Source: Ptiloglossa arizonensis (lineage: Eukaryota > Arthropoda > Insecta > Hymenoptera > Colletidae). From it: a stretch of DNA of 64,000 nt. The number at the start of each line of letters is the position of its first letter. The first letter of the stretch is position 1. Below the pieces are notes generated by a model. The model made no database searches. It had not been told where the DNA came from and saw only the letters and a list, made by a program, of their open reading frames with translations. This document shows positions 24,401 through 38,400 of this stretch, piece after piece. The translations under genes and the position numbers were made by a program. The DNA is taken from contig NW_027478766.1 of assembly GCF_051014685.1 (NCBI RefSeq), positions 124,001 through 188,000 of the forward strand, given 5' to 3'.

Positions 24401-24615
24401 TGTTGCATCTGAAAGTAGAAACTCGCCCGATTACAACGGTGTGCGTACTTTTCCCCTAGGCCGTTCTAGTTATGCTTGTCGAGCATCAGAACTGCGAAAA
24501 TTTTGAGTTTCTCAAGCGTTTCTTACCTCCAAACTGCCATATCTCGCGAACGGAATGACAAATCCGCAAAATTTCTGTTGCATCTGAAAGTAGAAACTCG
24601 CCCGATTACAACGGT
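21416..24615 (+). repeat. B-type stretch, third copy of the 3,150-bp block
   Basis: This contains the third occurrence of the series acactatgcg, cggaCtgacc, cggtGGgcg, aattcg/aaTGtatgcg, cAgtgTTcg, ctGGgcc and gtGGatactcg also found at 12-14.6 kb and 15-17.6 kb. A sequence resembling 21,641-21,955 (cggtgtCcg, cttgttattc, ctcGagcg) starts again at about 24,616, a further step of 2,975 bp. Confidence 0.75.
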
Positions 24616-27600
24616 GTCCGTACTTTTCCCCTAGGCCGTTCTTGTTATTCGTTTCGAGCATCAGAACCGCGAAAATTTTGAGTTTCTCGAGCGTTTCTTA
24701 CCTCCAAACTGCCATATCTCGCGAACGGATTGACCAATCCGCAAAATTTCTGTTGCATCTGAAAGTAGAAACTCGCCCGATTACAACGGTATGCGTACTT
24801 TTCCCCTAGGCCGTTCTAGTTATTCGTTTCGAGCATCAGAACTGCGAAAATTTTGAGTTCCTCAAGCGTTTCTTACATCCAAACTGCCATATCTCGCGAA
24901 CGGATTGACCAATCCGCAAAATTTCTGTTGCATCTGAAAGTAGAAACTCGCCCGATTACAACGGTGTGCGTACTTTTCCCCTAGGCCGTTCTAGTTATGC
25001 TTGTCGAGCATCAGAACTGCGAAAATTTTGAGTTTCTCAAGCGTTTCTTACCTCCAAACTGCCATATCTCGCGAACGGAAAGACCAATCCGCAAAATTTC
25101 TGTTGCATCTGAAAGTAGAAACTCGCCCGATTACAACGGTGTGCGTACTTTTCCCCTAGGCCGTTCTTGTTATTCGTTTCGAGCATCAGAACCGCGAAAA
25201 TTTTGAGTTTCTCAAGCGTTTCTTACCTCCAAACTGCCATATCTCGCGAACGGATTGACCAATCCGCAAAATTTCTGTTGCATCTCAAAGAATAAACTCG
25301 CCCGATTACAACGGTATGCGTACATTTCCCCGAGGCCGTTCTAGTTATTCGTTTCGAGCATCAGAACTGCGAAAATTTTGAGTTTCTGAAGCGTTTCTTA
25401 CTTCCAAACTGCCATATCTCGCGAAAGGATTGACCAATCCGCAAAATTTCTGTTGCATCTGAAGGTCGAAACTCGCCCGATTACAACGGTATGCGTACTT
25501 TTCCCCTAGGCCGTTCTAGTTATTCGTTTCGAGCATCAGAACTGCGATAATGTTGAGTTTCTCAAGCGTTTCTTACCTACAAACTGCCATATCTCGCGAA
25601 CGGATTGACCAATCCGCAAAATTTCTGTTGCATCTGAAGGTAGAAACTCGCCCGATTACAACGGTATGCGTACTTTTACCCTAGGCCGTTCTAGTTATTC
25701 GTTTCCAGCATCAGATCTGCGAAAATTTTGAGTTTCTCAAGCGTTTCTCACCTACAAACTGCCACATCTCGCGAACGGATTGACCAATCCGCAAAATTTC
25801 TGTTGCATCTGAAAGTAGAAACTCGCCCGATTACAACGGTGTGCGTACTTTTCCCCTAGGCCGTTCTTGTCATTCGTTTCGAGCATCAGAACCGCCAAAA
25901 TTTTGAGTTTCTCAAGCGTTTCTTACCTCCAAACTGCCATATCTCGCGAACGGATTGACCAATCCGCAAAATTTCTGTTGCATCTCAAAGAATAAACTCG
26001 CCCGATTACATCGGTATGCGTACTTTTCCCCTAGGCCGTTCTAGTTATTCGTTTCGAGCATCAGAACTGCGAAAATTTTGAGTTTCTGAAGCGTTTCTTA
26101 CTTCCAAACTGCCATATCTCGCGAAAGGATTGACCAATCCGCAAAATTTCTGTTGCATCTGAAGGTCGAAACTCGCCCGATTACAACGGTATGCGTACTT
26201 TTCCCCTAGGCCGTTCTAGTTATTCGCTTCGAGCATCAGAACTGCGAAAATTTTGAGTTTCTCAAGCGTTTCTCACCTACAAACTGCCACATCTCGCGAA
26301 CGGATTGTCCAATCCGCAAAATTTCTGATGCATCTGAAAGTAGAAACTCGCCCGATTACAACGGTGTGCGTACTTTTCCCCTAGGCCGTTCTTGTTATTC
26401 GTTTCGAGCATCAGAAACGCAAAAATTTTGTGTTTCTCAAGCGATTCTTACATCCAAACGGCCACATCTCGCGAACGGATTGACCAATCCGCAAAATTTC
26501 TGTTGCATCAGAAAGTGGATACTCGCCCGATTACAACGGTGTGCGTACTTTTCCCCTAGGCCGTTCTAGTTATGCTTGTCGAGCATCAGAACTGCGAAAA
26601 TTTTGAGTTTCTCGAGCGTTTCTTACCTCCAAACTGCCATATCTCGCGAACGGATTGACCAATCCGCAAAATTTCTGTTGCATCTGAAAGTAGAAACTCG
26701 CCCGATTACAACACTATGCGTACTTTTCCCCTAGGCCGTTCTAGTTATTCGTTTCGCGCAACAGAACTGCGAAAATTTTGAGTTTCTCAAGCGTTGCTTA
26801 CCTCCAAACTGCCATATCTCGCGAACGGATTGACCAATCCGCAAAATTTCTGTTGCATCTGAAAGTAGAAACTCGCCCGATTACAACGGTATGCGTACTT
26901 TTACCCTAGGCCGTTCTAGTTATTCGTTTCCAGCATCAGATCTGCGAAAATTTTGAGTTTCTCAAGCGTTTCTCACCTACAAACTGCCACATCTCGCGAA
27001 CGGATTGACCAATCCGCAAAATTTCTGTTGCATCTGAAAGTAGAAACTCGCCCGATTACAACGGTGTGCGTACTTTTCCCCTAGGCCGTTCTTGTCATTC
27101 GTTTCGAGCATCAGAACTGCGAAAATTTTGAGTTTCTGAAGCGTTTCTTACTTCCAAACTGCCATATCTCGCGAAAGGATTGACCAATCCGCAAAATTTC
27201 TGTTGCATCTGAAAGTAGAAACTCGCCCGATTACAACGGTGTGCGTACTTTTCCCCTAGGCCGTTCTAGTTATGCTTGTCGAGCATCAGAACTGCGAAAA
27301 TTTTGAGTTTCTCAAGCGTTTCTTACCTCCAAACTGCCATATCTCGAGAACGGAATGACCAATCCGCAAAATTTCTGTTGCATCTGAAAGTAGAAACTCG
27401 CCCGATTACAACGGTGTGCCTACTTTTCCCCTAGGCCGTTCTTGTTATTCGTTTCGAGCATCAGAACCGCGAAAATTTTGTGTTTCTCAAGCGTTTCTTA
27501 CATCCAAACTGCCACATCTCGCGAACGGATTGACCAATCCGCAAAGTTTCTGTTGCATCTGAAAGTAGAAACTCGCCCGACTACAACGGTGTGCGTACTT

Positions 27601-29985
27601 TTCCCCTAGGCCGTTCTAGTTATTCGTTTCGAGCATCAGAACTGCGAAAATGTTGAGTTTCTCAAGCGTTTCTTACCTACAAACTGCCATATCTCGCGAA
27701 CGGATTGACCAATCCGCAAAATTTCTGTTGCATCTGAAGGTAGAAACTCGCCCGATTACAACGGTATGCGTACTTTTCCCCTAGGCCGTTCTTGTCATTC
27801 GTTTCGAGCATCAGAACCGCCAAAATTTTGAGTTTCTCAAGCGTTTCTTACCTCCAAACTGCCATATCTCGCGAACGGATTGACCAATCCGCAAAATTTC
27901 TGTTGCATCTCAAAGAATAAACTCGCCCGATTACAACGGTATGCGTACTTTTCCCCTAGGCCGTTCTAGTTATTCGTTTCGAGCATCAGAACTGCGAAAA
28001 TTTTGAGTTTCTGAAGCGTTTCTTACTTCCAAACTGCCATATCTCGCGAAAGGATTGACCAATCCGCAAAATTTCTGTTGTATCTGAAGGTCGAAACTCG
28101 CCCGATTACAACGGTATGCGTACTTTTCCCCTAGGCCGTTCTAGTTATTCGTTTCGAGCATCAGAACTGCGAAAATTTTGAGTTTCTGAAGCGTTTCTTA
28201 CTTCCAAACTGCCATATCTCGCGAAAGGATTGACCAATCCGCAAAATTTCTGTTGTATCTGAAGGTCGAAACTCGCCCGATTACAACGGTATGCGTACTT
28301 TTCCCCTAGGCCGTTCTAGTTATTCGTTTCGAGCATCAGAACTGCGAAAATTTTGAGTTTCTCAAGCGTTTCTCACCTACAAACTGCCACATCTCGCGAA
28401 CGGATTGTCCAATCCGCAAAATTTCTGATGCATCTGAAAGTAGAAACTCGCCCGATTACAACGGTGTGCGTACTTTTCCCCTAGGCCGTTCTTGTTATTC
28501 GTTTCGAGCATCAGAACCGCGAAAATTTTGAGTTTCTCAAGCGTTTCTTACATCCAAACTGCCATATCTCGCGAACGGATTGACCAATCCTCAAAATTTC
28601 TGTTGCATCTGAAAGTAGAAACTCGCCCGATTACAACGGTATGCGTACTTTTCCCCTAGGCCGTTCTAGTTATTCGTTTCGAGCATCAGAACTGCGAAAA
28701 TTTTGAGTTTCTCAAGCGTTTCTTACATCCAAACTGCCATATCTCGCGAACGGATTGACCATTCCGCAAAATTTCTGTTGCATCTGAAAGTAGAAACTCG
28801 CCCGATTACAACGGTATGCGTACTTTTCCCCTAGCCCGTTCTAGTTATTCGTTTCGAGCAACAGAACTGCGAAAATTTTGAGTTTTTCAAGCGTTGCTTA
28901 CCTCCAAACTGCCATATCTCGCGAACGGATTGACCAATCCGCAAAATTTCTGTTGCATCTGAAAGTAGAAACTCGCCCGATTACAACGGTGTGCGTACTT
29001 TTCCCCTAGGCCGTTCTAGTTATGCTTGTCGAGCATCAGAACTGCGAAAATTTGGAGTTTCTCGAGCGTTTCTTACCTCCAAACTGCCATATCTCGCGAA
29101 CGGATTGACCAATCCGCAAAATTTCTGTTGCATCTGAAAGTAGAAACTCGCCCGATTACAACACTATGCGTACTTTTCCCCTAGGCCGTTCTAGTTATTC
29201 GTTTAGAGCATCAGAACTGCGAAAATTTTGAGTTTCTCAAGCGTTGCTTACCTCCAAACTGCCATATCTCGCGAACGGATTGAACAATTCGCAAAATTTC
29301 TGTTGCATCTGAAAGTAGAAACTCGCCCGATTACAACGGTGTGCGTACTTTTCCCCTAGGCCGTTCTAGTTATGCTTGTCGAGCATCAGAACTGCGAAAA
29401 TTTTGAGTTTCTCAAGCGTTTCTTACCTCCAAACTGCCATATCTCGCGAACGGAATGACCAATCCGCAAAATTTCTGTTGCATCTGAAAGTAGAAACTCG
29501 CCCGATTACAACGGTGTCCGTACTTTTCCCCTAGGCCGTTCTTGTTATTCGTTTCGAGCATCAGAACCGCGAAAATTTTGTGTTTCTCAAGCGTTTCTTA
29601 CATCCAAACTGCCACATCTCGCAAACGGATTGACCAATCCGCAAAATTTCTGTTGCATCTGAAAGTAGAAACTCGCCCGATTACAACGGTATGCGTACTT
29701 TTCCCCTAGGCCGTTCTAGTTATTCGTTTCGAGCATCAGAACTGCGAAAATTTTGAGTTCCTCAAGCGTTTCTTACATCCAAACTGCCATATCTCGCGAA
29801 CGGATTGACCAATCCGCAAAATTTCTGTTGCATCTGAAAGTAGAAACTCGCCCAATTACAACGGTATGCGTACTTTTCCCCTAGGCCGTTCTAGTTATTC
29901 GTTTCGAGCATCAGAACTGCGAAAATTTTGAGTTCCTCAAGCGTTTCTTACATCCAAACTGCCATATCTCGCGAACGGATTGACC
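24386..29985 (+). repeat. 5,600-bp tandem duplication, first copy (32 monomers)
   Basis: This block is followed at once by a near-identical copy from 29,986. Shared rare variants include cggaaAgacc near 25,076, tacAtttcccCGagg near 25,321, caaagaAtAaa near 25,288, gcgaTaatg near 25,536, cttttAccc near 25,676 with catcagaTct, aaaCggccac near 26,457, tctcgAgaacgg near 27,346, gcaaaGttt near 27,541, tTatctgaagg near 28,081 and 28,256, ttGgag near 29,051 and tgaAcaatTcg near 29,281. The left edge is at 24,385 (gacTaatcc against gacCaatcc). I noticed only two base differences, at 25,937/31,537 and 26,411/32,011. Confidence 0.9.
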
Positions 29986-32900
29986 AATCCGCAAAATTTC
30001 TGTTGCATCTGAAAGTAGAAACTCGCCCGATTACAACGGTGTGCGTACTTTTCCCCTAGGCCGTTCTAGTTATGCTTGTCGAGCATCAGAACTGCGAAAA
30101 TTTTGAGTTTCTCAAGCGTTTCTTACCTCCAAACTGCCATATCTCGCGAACGGAATGACAAATCCGCAAAATTTCTGTTGCATCTGAAAGTAGAAACTCG
30201 CCCGATTACAACGGTGTCCGTACTTTTCCCCTAGGCCGTTCTTGTTATTCGTTTCGAGCATCAGAACCGCGAAAATTTTGAGTTTCTCGAGCGTTTCTTA
30301 CCTCCAAACTGCCATATCTCGCGAACGGATTGACCAATCCGCAAAATTTCTGTTGCATCTGAAAGTAGAAACTCGCCCGATTACAACGGTATGCGTACTT
30401 TTCCCCTAGGCCGTTCTAGTTATTCGTTTCGAGCATCAGAACTGCGAAAATTTTGAGTTCCTCAAGCGTTTCTTACATCCAAACTGCCATATCTCGCGAA
30501 CGGATTGACCAATCCGCAAAATTTCTGTTGCATCTGAAAGTAGAAACTCGCCCGATTACAACGGTGTGCGTACTTTTCCCCTAGGCCGTTCTAGTTATGC
30601 TTGTCGAGCATCAGAACTGCGAAAATTTTGAGTTTCTCAAGCGTTTCTTACCTCCAAACTGCCATATCTCGCGAACGGAAAGACCAATCCGCAAAATTTC
30701 TGTTGCATCTGAAAGTAGAAACTCGCCCGATTACAACGGTGTGCGTACTTTTCCCCTAGGCCGTTCTTGTTATTCGTTTCGAGCATCAGAACCGCGAAAA
30801 TTTTGAGTTTCTCAAGCGTTTCTTACCTCCAAACTGCCATATCTCGCGAACGGATTGACCAATCCGCAAAATTTCTGTTGCATCTCAAAGAATAAACTCG
30901 CCCGATTACAACGGTATGCGTACATTTCCCCGAGGCCGTTCTAGTTATTCGTTTCGAGCATCAGAACTGCGAAAATTTTGAGTTTCTGAAGCGTTTCTTA
31001 CTTCCAAACTGCCATATCTCGCGAAAGGATTGACCAATCCGCAAAATTTCTGTTGCATCTGAAGGTCGAAACTCGCCCGATTACAACGGTATGCGTACTT
31101 TTCCCCTAGGCCGTTCTAGTTATTCGTTTCGAGCATCAGAACTGCGATAATGTTGAGTTTCTCAAGCGTTTCTTACCTACAAACTGCCATATCTCGCGAA
31201 CGGATTGACCAATCCGCAAAATTTCTGTTGCATCTGAAGGTAGAAACTCGCCCGATTACAACGGTATGCGTACTTTTACCCTAGGCCGTTCTAGTTATTC
31301 GTTTCCAGCATCAGATCTGCGAAAATTTTGAGTTTCTCAAGCGTTTCTCACCTACAAACTGCCACATCTCGCGAACGGATTGACCAATCCGCAAAATTTC
31401 TGTTGCATCTGAAAGTAGAAACTCGCCCGATTACAACGGTGTGCGTACTTTTCCCCTAGGCCGTTCTTGTCATTCGTTTCGAGCATCAGAACCGCCAAAA
31501 TTTTGAGTTTCTCAAGCGTTTCTTACCTCCAAACTGTCATATCTCGCGAACGGATTGACCAATCCGCAAAATTTCTGTTGCATCTCAAAGAATAAACTCG
31601 CCCGATTACATCGGTATGCGTACTTTTCCCCTAGGCCGTTCTAGTTATTCGTTTCGAGCATCAGAACTGCGAAAATTTTGAGTTTCTGAAGCGTTTCTTA
31701 CTTCCAAACTGCCATATCTCGCGAAAGGATTGACCAATCCGCAAAATTTCTGTTGCATCTGAAGGTCGAAACTCGCCCGATTACAACGGTATGCGTACTT
31801 TTCCCCTAGGCCGTTCTAGTTATTCGCTTCGAGCATCAGAACTGCGAAAATTTTGAGTTTCTCAAGCGTTTCTCACCTACAAACTGCCACATCTCGCGAA
31901 CGGATTGTCCAATCCGCAAAATTTCTGATGCATCTGAAAGTAGAAACTCGCCCGATTACAACGGTGTGCGTACTTTTCCCCTAGGCCGTTCTTGTTATTC
32001 GTTTCGAGCAACAGAAACGCAAAAATTTTGTGTTTCTCAAGCGATTCTTACATCCAAACGGCCACATCTCGCGAACGGATTGACCAATCCGCAAAATTTC
32101 TGTTGCATCAGAAAGTGGATACTCGCCCGATTACAACGGTGTGCGTACTTTTCCCCTAGGCCGTTCTAGTTATGCTTGTCGAGCATCAGAACTGCGAAAA
32201 TTTTGAGTTTCTCGAGCGTTTCTTACCTCCAAACTGCCATATCTCGCGAACGGATTGACCAATCCGCAAAATTTCTGTTGCATCTGAAAGTAGAAACTCG
32301 CCCGATTACAACACTATGCGTACTTTTCCCCTAGGCCGTTCTAGTTATTCGTTTCGCGCAACAGAACTGCGAAAATTTTGAGTTTCTCAAGCGTTGCTTA
32401 CCTCCAAACTGCCATATCTCGCGAACGGATTGACCAATCCGCAAAATTTCTGTTGCATCTGAAAGTAGAAACTCGCCCGATTACAACGGTATGCGTACTT
32501 TTACCCTAGGCCGTTCTAGTTATTCGTTTCCAGCATCAGATCTGCGAAAATTTTGAGTTTCTCAAGCGTTTCTCACCTACAAACTGCCACATCTCGCGAA
32601 CGGATTGACCAATCCGCAAAATTTCTGTTGCATCTGAAAGTAGAAACTCGCCCGATTACAACGGTGTGCGTACTTTTCCCCTAGGCCGTTCTTGTCATTC
32701 GTTTCGAGCATCAGAACTGCGAAAATTTTGAGTTTCTGAAGCGTTTCTTACTTCCAAACTGCCATATCTCGCGAAAGGATTGACCAATCCGCAAAATTTC
32801 TGTTGCATCTGAAAGTAGAAACTCGCCCGATTACAACGGTGTGCGTACTTTTCCCCTAGGCCGTTCTAGTTATGCTTGTCGAGCATCAGAACTGCGAAAA

Positions 32901-35484
32901 TTTTGAGTTTCTCAAGCGTTTCTTACCTCCAAACTGCCATATCTCGAGAACGGAATGACCAATCCGCAAAATTTCTGTTGCATCTGAAAGTAGAAACTCG
33001 CCCGATTACAACGGTGTGCCTACTTTTCCCCTAGGCCGTTCTTGTTATTCGTTTCGAGCATCAGAACCGCGAAAATTTTGTGTTTCTCAAGCGTTTCTTA
33101 CATCCAAACTGCCACATCTCGCGAACGGATTGACCAATCCGCAAAGTTTCTGTTGCATCTGAAAGTAGAAACTCGCCCGACTACAACGGTGTGCGTACTT
33201 TTCCCCTAGGCCGTTCTAGTTATTCGTTTCGAGCATCAGAACTGCGAAAATGTTGAGTTTCTCAAGCGTTTCTTACCTACAAACTGCCATATCTCGCGAA
33301 CGGATTGACCAATCCGCAAAATTTCTGTTGCATCTGAAGGTAGAAACTCGCCCGATTACAACGGTATGCGTACTTTTCCCCTAGGCCGTTCTTGTCATTC
33401 GTTTCGAGCATCAGAACCGCCAAAATTTTGAGTTTCTCAAGCGTTTCTTACCTCCAAACTGCCATATCTCGCGAACGGATTGACCAATCCGCAAAATTTC
33501 TGTTGCATCTCAAAGAATAAACTCGCCCGATTACAACGGTATGCGTACTTTTCCCCTAGGCCGTTCTAGTTATTCGTTTCGAGCATCAGAACTGCGAAAA
33601 TTTTGAGTTTCTGAAGCGTTTCTTACTTCCAAACTGCCATATCTCGCGAAAGGATTGACCAATCCGCAAAATTTCTGTTGTATCTGAAGGTCGAAACTCG
33701 CCCGATTACAACGGTATGCGTACTTTTCCCCTAGGCCGTTCTAGTTATTCGTTTCGAGCATCAGAACTGCGAAAATTTTGAGTTTCTGAAGCGTTTCTTA
33801 CTTCCAAACTGCCATATCTCGCGAAAGGATTGACCAATCCGCAAAATTTCTGTTGTATCTGAAGGTCGAAACTCGCCCGATTACAACGGTATGCGTACTT
33901 TTCCCCTAGGCCGTTCTAGTTATTCGTTTCGAGCATCAGAACTGCGAAAATTTTGAGTTTCTCAAGCGTTTCTCACCTACAAACTGCCACATCTCGCGAA
34001 CGGATTGTCCAATCCGCAAAATTTCTGATGCATCTGAAAGTAGAAACTCGCCCGATTACAACGGTGTGCGTACTTTTCCCCTAGGCCGTTCTTGTTATTC
34101 GTTTCGAGCATCAGAACCGCGAAAATTTTGAGTTTCTCAAGCGTTTCTTACATCCAAACTGCCATATCTCGCGAACGGATTGACCAATCCTCAAAATTTC
34201 TGTTGCATCTGAAAGTAGAAACTCGCCCGATTACAACGGTATGCGTACTTTTCCCCTAGGCCGTTCTAGTTATTCGTTTCGAGCATCAGAACTGCGAAAA
34301 TTTTGAGTTTCTCAAGCGTTTCTTACATCCAAACTGCCATATCTCGCGAACGGATTGACCATTCCGCAAAATTTCTGTTGCATCTGAAAGTAGAAACTCG
34401 CCCGATTACAACGGTATGCGTACTTTTCCCCTAGCCCGTTCTAGTTATTCGTTTCGAGCAACAGAACTGCGAAAATTTTGAGTTTTTCAAGCGTTGCTTA
34501 CCTCCAAACTGCCATATCTCGCGAACGGATTGACCAATCCGCAAAATTTCTGTTGCATCTGAAAGTAGAAACTCGCCCGATTACAACGGTGTGCGTACTT
34601 TTCCCCTAGGCCGTTCTAGTTATGCTTGTCGAGCATCAGAACTGCGAAAATTTGGAGTTTCTCGAGCGTTTCTTACCTCCAAACTGCCATATCTCGCGAA
34701 CGGATTGACCAATCCGCAAAATTTCTGTTGCATCTGAAAGTAGAAACTCGCCCGATTACAACACTATGCGTACTTTTCCCCTAGGCCGTTCTAGTTATTC
34801 GTTTAGAGCATCAGAACTGCGAAAATTTTGAGTTTCTCAAGCGTTGCTTACCTCCAAACTGCCATATCTCGCGAACGGATTGAACAATTCGCAAAATTTC
34901 TGTTGCATCTGAAAGTAGAAACTCGCCCGATTACAACGGTGTGCGTACTTTTCCCCTAGGCCGTTCTAGTTATGCTTGTCGAGCATCAGAACTGCGAAAA
35001 TTTTGAGTTTCTCAAGCGTTTCTTACCTCCAAACTGCCATATCTCGCGAACGGAATGACCAATCCGCAAAATTTCTGTTGCATCTGAAAGTAGAAACTCG
35101 CCCGATTACAACGGTGTCCGTACTTTTCCCCTAGGCCGTTCTTGTTATTCGTTTCGAGCATCAGAACCGCGAAAATTTTGTGTTTCTCAAGCGTTTCTTA
35201 CATCCAAACTGCCACATCTCGCAAACGGATTGACCAATCCGCAAAATTTCTGTTGCATCTGAAAGTAGAAACTCGCCCGATTACAACGGTATGCGTACTT
35301 TTCCCCTAGGCCGTTCTAGTTATTCGTTTCGAGCATCAGAACTGCGAAAATTTTGAGTTCCTCAAGCGTTTCTTACATCCAAACTGCCATATCTCGCGAA
35401 CGGATTGACCAATCCGCAAAATTTCTGTTGCATCTGAAAGTAGAAACTCGCCCAATTACAACGGTATGCGTACTTTTCCCCTAG
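29986..35484 (+). repeat. 5,600-bp tandem duplication, second copy
   Basis: This matches 24,386-29,884 at an offset of exactly 5,600 bp. It differs visibly at 31,537 (aaactgTcat) and 32,011 (gagcaAcag). Its end is at 35,485, where ctagCccg and gagcaAcag replace ctagGccg and gagcaTcag of the first copy. Within both copies the tTatctgaaggtcg monomer occurs twice in a row (near 28,081/28,256 and 33,681/33,856), an older single-unit duplication. Part of this block was used again at 39.3-41.2 kb and 42.6-43.7 kb. Confidence 0.9.
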
Positions 35485-38400
35485 CCCGTTCTAGTTATTC
35501 GTTTCGAGCAACAGAACTGCGAAAATTTTGAGGTTTTCAAGCGTTGCTTACCTCCAAACTGCCATATCTCGCGAACGGATTGACCAATCCGCAAAATTTC
35601 TGTTGCACCAGAAAGTAGAAACTCGCCGGATTACAACGGTGTGCGTACTTTTCCCCTAGGCCGTTCTAGTTATTCGTTTCGAGCAACAGAACTGCGAAAA
35701 TTTTGAGTTTTTCAAGCGTTGCTTACCTCCAAACTGCCATATCTCGCGAACGGATTGACCAATCCGCAAAATTTCTGTTGCATCTGAAAGTAGAAACTCG
35801 CCCGATTACAACACTATGCGTACTTTTCCCCTAGGCCGTTCTAGTTATTCGTTTCGAGCATCAGAACTGCGAAAATGTTGTGTTTCTCAAGCGTTGCTTA
35901 CCTCCAAACTGCCATATCTCGCGAACGGATTGACCAATCCGCAAAATTTCTGTTGCATCTGAAAGTAGAAACTCGCCCGATTACAAATGTATGCGTACTT
36001 TTCCCCTAGCCCGTTCTAGTTATTCGTTTCGAGCAACAGAACTGCGAAAATTTTGAGTTTCTCAAGCGTTGCTTACCTCCAAACTGCCATATCTCGCGAA
36101 CGGATTGACCAATCCGCAAAATTTCTGTTGCATCTGAAAGTAGAAACTCGCCCGATTACAACGGTGTGCGTACTTTTCCCTTAGGCCGTTCTAGTTATGC
36201 TTGTCGAGCATCAGAACTGCGAAAATTTTGAGTTTCTCAAGCGTTTCTTACCTCCAAACTGCCATATCTCGCGAACGGAATGTCCAATCCGCAAAATTTC
36301 TGTTGCATCTGAAAGTAGAAACTCGCCCGATTTCAACGGTGTGCGTACTTTTCCCCTAGGCCGTTCTTGTTATTCGTTTCGAGCATCAGAACCGCGAAAA
36401 TTTTGTGTTTATCAAGCGTTTCTTACATCCAAACTGCCACATCTCGCGAACGGATTGACCAATCCGCAAAATTTCTGTTGCATCTGAAAGTAGAAACTCG
36501 CCCGATTACAACGGTGTGCGTACTTTTCCCCTAGGCCGTTCTAGTTATGCTTGTCGAGCATCAGAACTGCGAAAATTTTGTGTTTCTCGAGCGTTTCTTA
36601 CCTCCAAACTGCCATATCTCGCGAACGGATTGACCAATCCGCAAAATTTCTGTTGCATCTGAAAGTAGAAACTCGCCCGATTACAACACTATGCGTACTT
36701 TTCCCCTAGGCCGTTCTAGTTATTCGTTTCGAGCATCAGAACTGCGAAAATTTTGAGTTTCTCAAGCGGTTCTTACCTCCAAACTGCCATATCTCGCGAA
36801 AGGATTGTCCAATCCGCAAAATTTCTGTTGCATCAGAAAGTAGAAACTCGCCCGATTACAACACTATGCGTACTTTTCCCCTAGCCCGTTCTAGTTATTC
36901 GTTTCGAGCATCAGAACTGCGAAAATGTTGAGTTTCTCAAGCGTTGCTTACCTCCAAACTGCCATATCTCGCGAACGGATTAACAAATCCGCAAAATTTC
37001 TGTTGCATCTGAAAGTAGAAACTCGCCCGACTACAACGGTGTGCGTACTTTTCCCCTAGGCCGTTCTAGTTATTCGTTTCGAGCATCAGAACTGCGAAAA
37101 TTTTGAGTTTCTCAAGCGTTTCTTACCTCCAAACTGCCATATCTCGCGAACGGATTAACCAATCCGCAAAATTTCTGTTGCATCTGAAAGTAGAAACTCG
37201 CCCGACTACAACGGTGTGCGTACTTTTCCCCTAGGCCGTTCTAGTTATTCGTTTCGAGCATCAGAACTGCGAAAATTTTGAGTTTCTCAAGCGTTTCTTA
37301 CCTCCAAACTGCCATATCTCGCGAACGGATTGACCAATCCGCAAAATTTCTGTTGCATCTGAAAGTAGAAACTCGCCCGATTACAACACTGTGCGTACTT
37401 TTCCCCTAGGCCGTTCTAGTTATTCGTTTCGAGCAACAGAACTGCGAAAATTTTGAGTTTCACAAGCGTTGCTTACCTCCAAACTGCCATATCTCGCGAA
37501 CGGATTGACCAATCCGCAAAATTTCTGTTGCATCTGAAAGTAGAAACTTGCCCGACTACAACGGTGTGCGTACTTTTCCCCTAGGCCGTTCTAGTTATTC
37601 GTTTCGAGCATCAGAACTGCGAAAATTTTGAGTTTCTCAAGCGTTTCTTACCTCCAAACTGCCATATCTCGCGAACGGATTGACCAATCCGCAAAATTTC
37701 TGTTGCATCTGAAAGTAGAAACTCGCCCGATTACAACACTATGCGTACTTTTCCCCTAGGCCGTTCTAGTTAGTCGTTTCGAGCAACAGAACTGCGAAAA
37801 TTTTGAGTTTCACAAGCGTTGCTTACCTCCAAACTGCCATATCTCGCGAACGGATTGACCAATCCGCAAAATTTCTGTTGCATCTGAAAGTAGAAACTCG
37901 CCCGATTACAACGGTGTGCGTACTTTTCCCCTAGGCCGTTCTTGTTATTCGTTTCGAGCATCAGAACCGCAAAAATTTTGTGTTTCTCAAGCGATTCTTA
38001 CATCCAAACGGCCACATCTCGCGAACGGATTGACCAATCCGCAAAATTTCTGTTGCATCTGAATGTAAAAACTCGCCCGATTACAACGGTATGCGTACTT
38101 TTCCCCTAGGCCGTTCTAGTTATTCGTTTCGAGCATCAGAACTGGGAAAATTTTGAGTTTCTCAAGCGTTTCTTACATCCAAACTGCCACATCTCGCGAA
38201 CGGATTGACCAATCCGCAAAATTTCTGTTGCATCAGAAAGTGGATACTCGCCCGATTACAACGGTGTGCGTACTTTTCCCCTAGGCCGTTCTAGTTATGC
38301 TTGTCGAGCATCAGAACTGCGAAAATTTTGAGTTTCTCGAGCGTTTCTTACCTCCAAACTGCCATATCTCGCGAACGGATTGACCAATCCGCAAAATTTC

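Larger units (their letters stand above)
17563..24615 (+). repeat. 10,150-bp-spaced segmental duplication, second copy
   Basis: This copies 7,413-14,640, including the A-to-B boundary (about 11,266 there, 21,416 here) and the internal 350-bp dimer (about 21,851-22,550). It has a private base in 'actgAaaaaa' near 19,595. The left limit is where cggaAtgaCa (17,551-17,562) replaces cggattgaccaGtcc. The right limit is at about 24,616, where cggtGtCcg replaces cggtAtgcg of the first copy. If the event was a tandem duplication with a 10,150-bp unit (7,413-17,562), the last 3.1 kb of this copy is missing or has been replaced. Confidence 0.85.
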
